In this document: positions 39,447 to 41,764 of the stretch, in pieces | Layout of the letters: each line of letters opens with the position of its first letter | Position numbering within the stretch: position 1 is the stretch's first letter | Origin: Propionibacteriaceae bacterium | GTDB lineage: Bacteria > Actinomycetota > Actinomycetes > Propionibacteriales > Propionibacteriaceae | Assembly (NCBI GenBank): GCA_905372155.1 | Contig: CAJPNZ010000017.1 | Span: 1-41,764, forward strand | DNA: 41,764 nucleotides | Reading direction: 5' to 3' | The notes under the pieces: model-generated | The model's database searches: none | Told to the model about the DNA's origin: nothing | Seen by the model: the letters and a program-made list of their open reading frames with translations, nothing else | Program-made: the position numbers and the translations under genes

Positions 39447-41764
39447 TCAGGACCGCTCGCGCTCGACCATCTCGAAGGTCTCGATGACGTCGCCAATGCG
39501 GATGTCGTTGTAGTTGCTCAGCGTCATACCGCACTCGAAACCCTCACGGACCTCCGTGACGTCATCCTTCTCGCGACGCAGCGACGCGATGGAGGTCTCC
39601 ACCACCACAACACCGTCACGCAGCAATCGGGCCTTCTGATTTCGCTTGATGGAACCGCTGGTGATCATGCAGCCCGCGATGTTGCCGAACTTGGAGGAAC
39701 GGAAGATTTCGCGAATCTCGGCCTGCCCACGGATCTCCTCGGCGAAGATTGGCTTGAGCATGCCCTTGAGGGCGGATTCGATCTCATCGATGGCGGAGTA
39801 GATGACCGAGTGGTAGCGGATGTCCACGTTCTCGCGGTCGGCGAGCTGCGCGGCGTGAGCCGTGGCGCGAACGTTGAAACCGATGATGACGGCCTTCGAC
39901 GCCGCTGCCAGCGACACGTTGGTCTCGGTGATGGCGCCGACACCCCGGTCGATGACCCGGAGGCTGACCTCATCGCCGACGTCGATCTGCGAGAGCGCAT
40001 CCTCCAGGGCCTCGACGGAACCTGCCCCATCACCCTTGAGGATGAGCAGCAGCTCCTGGGTCTCGCCCTTCTGCAGCTCGTCGAACAGCTGGTCGAGGGT
40101 CTTGCGCCGACTCGTCTTCGCCTGTTGCGCGGCACGCATGCGCGCCTCGCGCTTGTCGGCGATCTGCCGGGCCATCCGGTCGTCCTCGACGACCAGGAAG
40201 TTGTCACCGGCACCGGGCACCGAGGTCAACCCCAGCACCTGCACGGGCATCGATGGCAGCGCCTCGGTGACGTTGCCGCCCTGATCATTGATGAGGGCAC
40301 GCACGCGACCGTGTGCCGAACCCGCGACGATGGAGTCGCCAATCCGGAGCGTCCCGCGATGCACCAGCACGGTGGCGACCGGTCCCCGACCCTTGTCGAG
40401 GTGGGCCTCGATGGCCACACCCTGAGCGGGCATGTCCGGGTTGGCGCGCAGATCGAGGGCCGCGTCGGCGGTCAGGATGATGGCTTCGAGAAGACCGTCC
40501 AGGCCTTCGTGGGTGACGGCGGAGACGTCGACGAACTGTGTCTCACCGCCGTACTCCTCGGGCACCAGACCGAACTCGGAGAGCTGGCCGCGTACCCGAA
40601 CCGGATCAGCCGCGGGCTTGTCGATCTTGTTGACCGCGACCACGATGGGCACGTCAGCCGCCTTGGCGTGATTGAGGGCCTCTATGGTCTGCGGCATCAC
40701 GCCGTCGTCGGCCGCGATGACCAGCACCGCGATGTCGGTTGACTTGGCTCCTCGGGCACGCATGGCGGTGAAAGCCTCGTGGCCGGGGGTGTCGATGAAG
40801 GTGATGGCGCGTTCCTCGCCGTCGACTTCGGTCTCGACCTGGTAGGCGCCGATGGCCTGCGTGATGCCTCCGGCCTCCCCCGCGACCACGTTGGTGTGAC
40901 GCAGCGCGTCGAGGAGCTTCGTCTTGCCGTGGTCGACGTGGCCCATGACCGTGACGACCGGCGGGCGCGCTCTCAAGTCCTCCTCATCACCGATGTTCTC
41001 CCCGAACTCCAGATCGAAGGACTCGAGCAGTTCGCGGTCCTCATCTTCGGGCGAGACCACCTCGATGTTGTAGTCCAGCTCGGCGCCCAGCACCTCGAGG
41101 GTGTCGTCGGCCACCGATTGGGTTGCGGTGACCATCTCCCCCAGGTGGAACAGCACCTGGACCAGGGCAGCGGGTTCGACGCCGATCTTCTCTGCGAGAT
41201 CCGTCAGGGAGGCACCGCGACGCAGCCGCACGGTCTGGCCGTCGCCCTTTCGGAGCCGCACGCCACCGATGGTGGGGGCCTCCATCTGGTCGAATTCCTG
41301 CCTGCGTTGTTTCTTGGACTTGCGTCCACGCCTACCGCCGGCACCGCCACGACCGAAGGCTCCCTGGGTGCCGCCACCACGACCGCGACCGCCACCACGA
41401 CCCGCGCCGCCGGCCGGGCCACCCATCGGTGGGCCGCCGAATCCACCGCTGCCCGGACGTCCCTGAGAACCGGGGCGGCCACGTCCTGATCCACCGGAGC
41501 GGCCCGAACCGCGGACGGCCGCCTGGCCGAGGGTGGAGTTCTGGGTCTTGGGCATCATCGCAGGGTTGGGACGCGGCAGGCCTCCGGTGCCACCGGGGCG
41601 CGGCATTCGTTGATCACCGCCCTGCCGGGCTCCCTGGTCACGTCGCTGCGTTCCGGAACGGCCGACGCCCATTCCTTGGGAAACCGCGAATGGGTTGTTG
41701 CCGGGACGCGGGGTGCCGGGGCGGCGTGCCGTGGAACCCGGGGTGGGCGCGGAACCACCCGGGC
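39447..41764 (-). CDS. infB: Translation initiation factor IF-2 (5' end beyond window)
   Basis: GTPase that places initiator tRNA on the 30S subunit. The frame is open to the window edge, so the N-terminus is missing; 771 residues are visible. An arginine/glycine/proline-rich low-complexity part (about 1-145, with many GRGGGRG-type repeats) is typical of actinobacterial IF-2. It is followed by the IF2_N domain and the G domain: G1 GHVDHGKT (274-281), G3 DTPGHEAF, and G4 NKIDKPAADP. Domains II, III and C1/C2 follow, ending in IRIGDVIETFEMVERERS. The first visible ATG (41672) is internal and not the start, because the family's PRPGNNPF motif lies before it. Confidence 0.96.
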   Translation of the reverse strand, partial: PGGSAPTPGSTARRPGTPRPGNNPFAVSQGMGVGRSGTQRRDQGARQGGDQRMPRPGGTGGLPRPNPAMMPKTQNSTLGQAAVRGSGRSGGSGRGRPGSQGRPGSGGFGGPPMGGPAGGAGRGGGRGRGGGTQGAFGRGGAGGRRGRKSKKQRRQEFDQMEAPTIGGVRLRKGDGQTVRLRRGASLTDLAEKIGVEPAALVQVLFHLGEMVTATQSVADDTLEVLGAELDYNIEVVSPEDEDRELLESFDLEFGENIGDEEDLRARPPVVTVMGHVDHGKTKLLDALRHTNVVAGEAGGITQAIGAYQVETEVDGEERAITFIDTPGHEAFTAMRARGAKSTDIAVLVIAADDGVMPQTIEALNHAKAADVPIVVAVNKIDKPAADPVRVRGQLSEFGLVPEEYGGETQFVDVSAVTHEGLDGLLEAIILTADAALDLRANPDMPAQGVAIEAHLDKGRGPVATVLVHRGTLRIGDSIVAGSAHGRVRALINDQGGNVTEALPSMPVQVLGLTSVPGAGDNFLVVEDDRMARQIADKREARMRAAQQAKTSRRKTLDQLFDELQKGETQELLLILKGDGAGSVEALEDALSQIDVGDEVSLRVIDRGVGAITETNVSLAAASKAVIIGFNVRATAHAAQLADRENVDIRYHSVIYSAIDEIESALKGMLKPIFAEEIRGQAEIREIFRSSKFGNIAGCMITSGSIKRNQKARLLRDGVVVVETSIASLRREKDDVTEVREGFECGMTLSNYNDIRIGDVIETFEMVERERS

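Noticed and set aside
41360..41480. Repeat array in the GC-rich glycine/arginine tract
   Set aside because: It is the coding sequence of the low-complexity N-terminal part of IF-2, a normal feature in actinobacteria.

Overview
The window is high-GC DNA from an actinobacterium. The gene order (recG-rsmD-coaD, yceD-rpmF-rnc-mutM-smc-ftsY, infB-rbfA-truB, ribF-rpsO-pnp-dapB), the RNase J and Pnp types, the zinc-ribbon L28/L32 proteins and a lactate-use cluster all fit Actinomycetota. Propionibacteriaceae are a plausible family, but that is inference from gene content and not from a marker search. Almost everything is chromosomal. I saw no rRNA, tRNA, CRISPR array, transposase, integrase or phage gene, and no gene-free stretch over 300 bases.

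Layout. 90-773 (+): a NarL-type response regulator. 787-8460 (-): a long housekeeping operon read yceD, rpmF, rnc, mutM, gtrA-like, smc, ftsY, with a good promoter at 8514-8542. 8682-11768 (+): a compact accessory cassette of a MarR regulator, an ArsA/Get3-like ATPase, a 71-residue unknown protein and a second ArsA/Get3-like ATPase. The regulator and the first ATPase each have the same 13-bp palindrome upstream. 11988-16943 (+): a five-gene peptide/nickel-type ABC importer. 16969-20492 (-): rpmB, recG, rsmD, coaD. 20640-22316 (-): RNase J, divergent from a GNAT acetyltransferase (22363-22911, +). 22926-27537 (-): ribF, rpsO, pnp, dapB. 27638-32347 (-): lldP and lutABC for lactate uptake and oxidation. 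32496-37195 (-): a corrinoid/iron-type ABC importer with two tandem binding lipoproteins and a coupled methyltransferase, all downstream of a cobalamin riboswitch (37240-37325). 37432-38133 (+): a FadR/LldR-type GntR regulator. 38139-41764 (-): infB (cut by the window end), rbfA, truB.

How it fits together. The translation, RNA-processing and chromosome-maintenance genes form conserved blocks. Two accessory blocks appear to have been placed inside normally contiguous housekeeping runs: the marR-arsA-arsA plus ABC block lies between coaD and yceD, and the lactate/B12 block lies between truB and ribF. The GntR protein is a good candidate to control lldP-lutABC, because a perfect TGGT-N3-ACCA operator overlaps the likely lldP promoter. 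The B12 riboswitch should couple the second ABC operon to cobalamin supply. The least understood part is the MarR/ArsA pair cassette.
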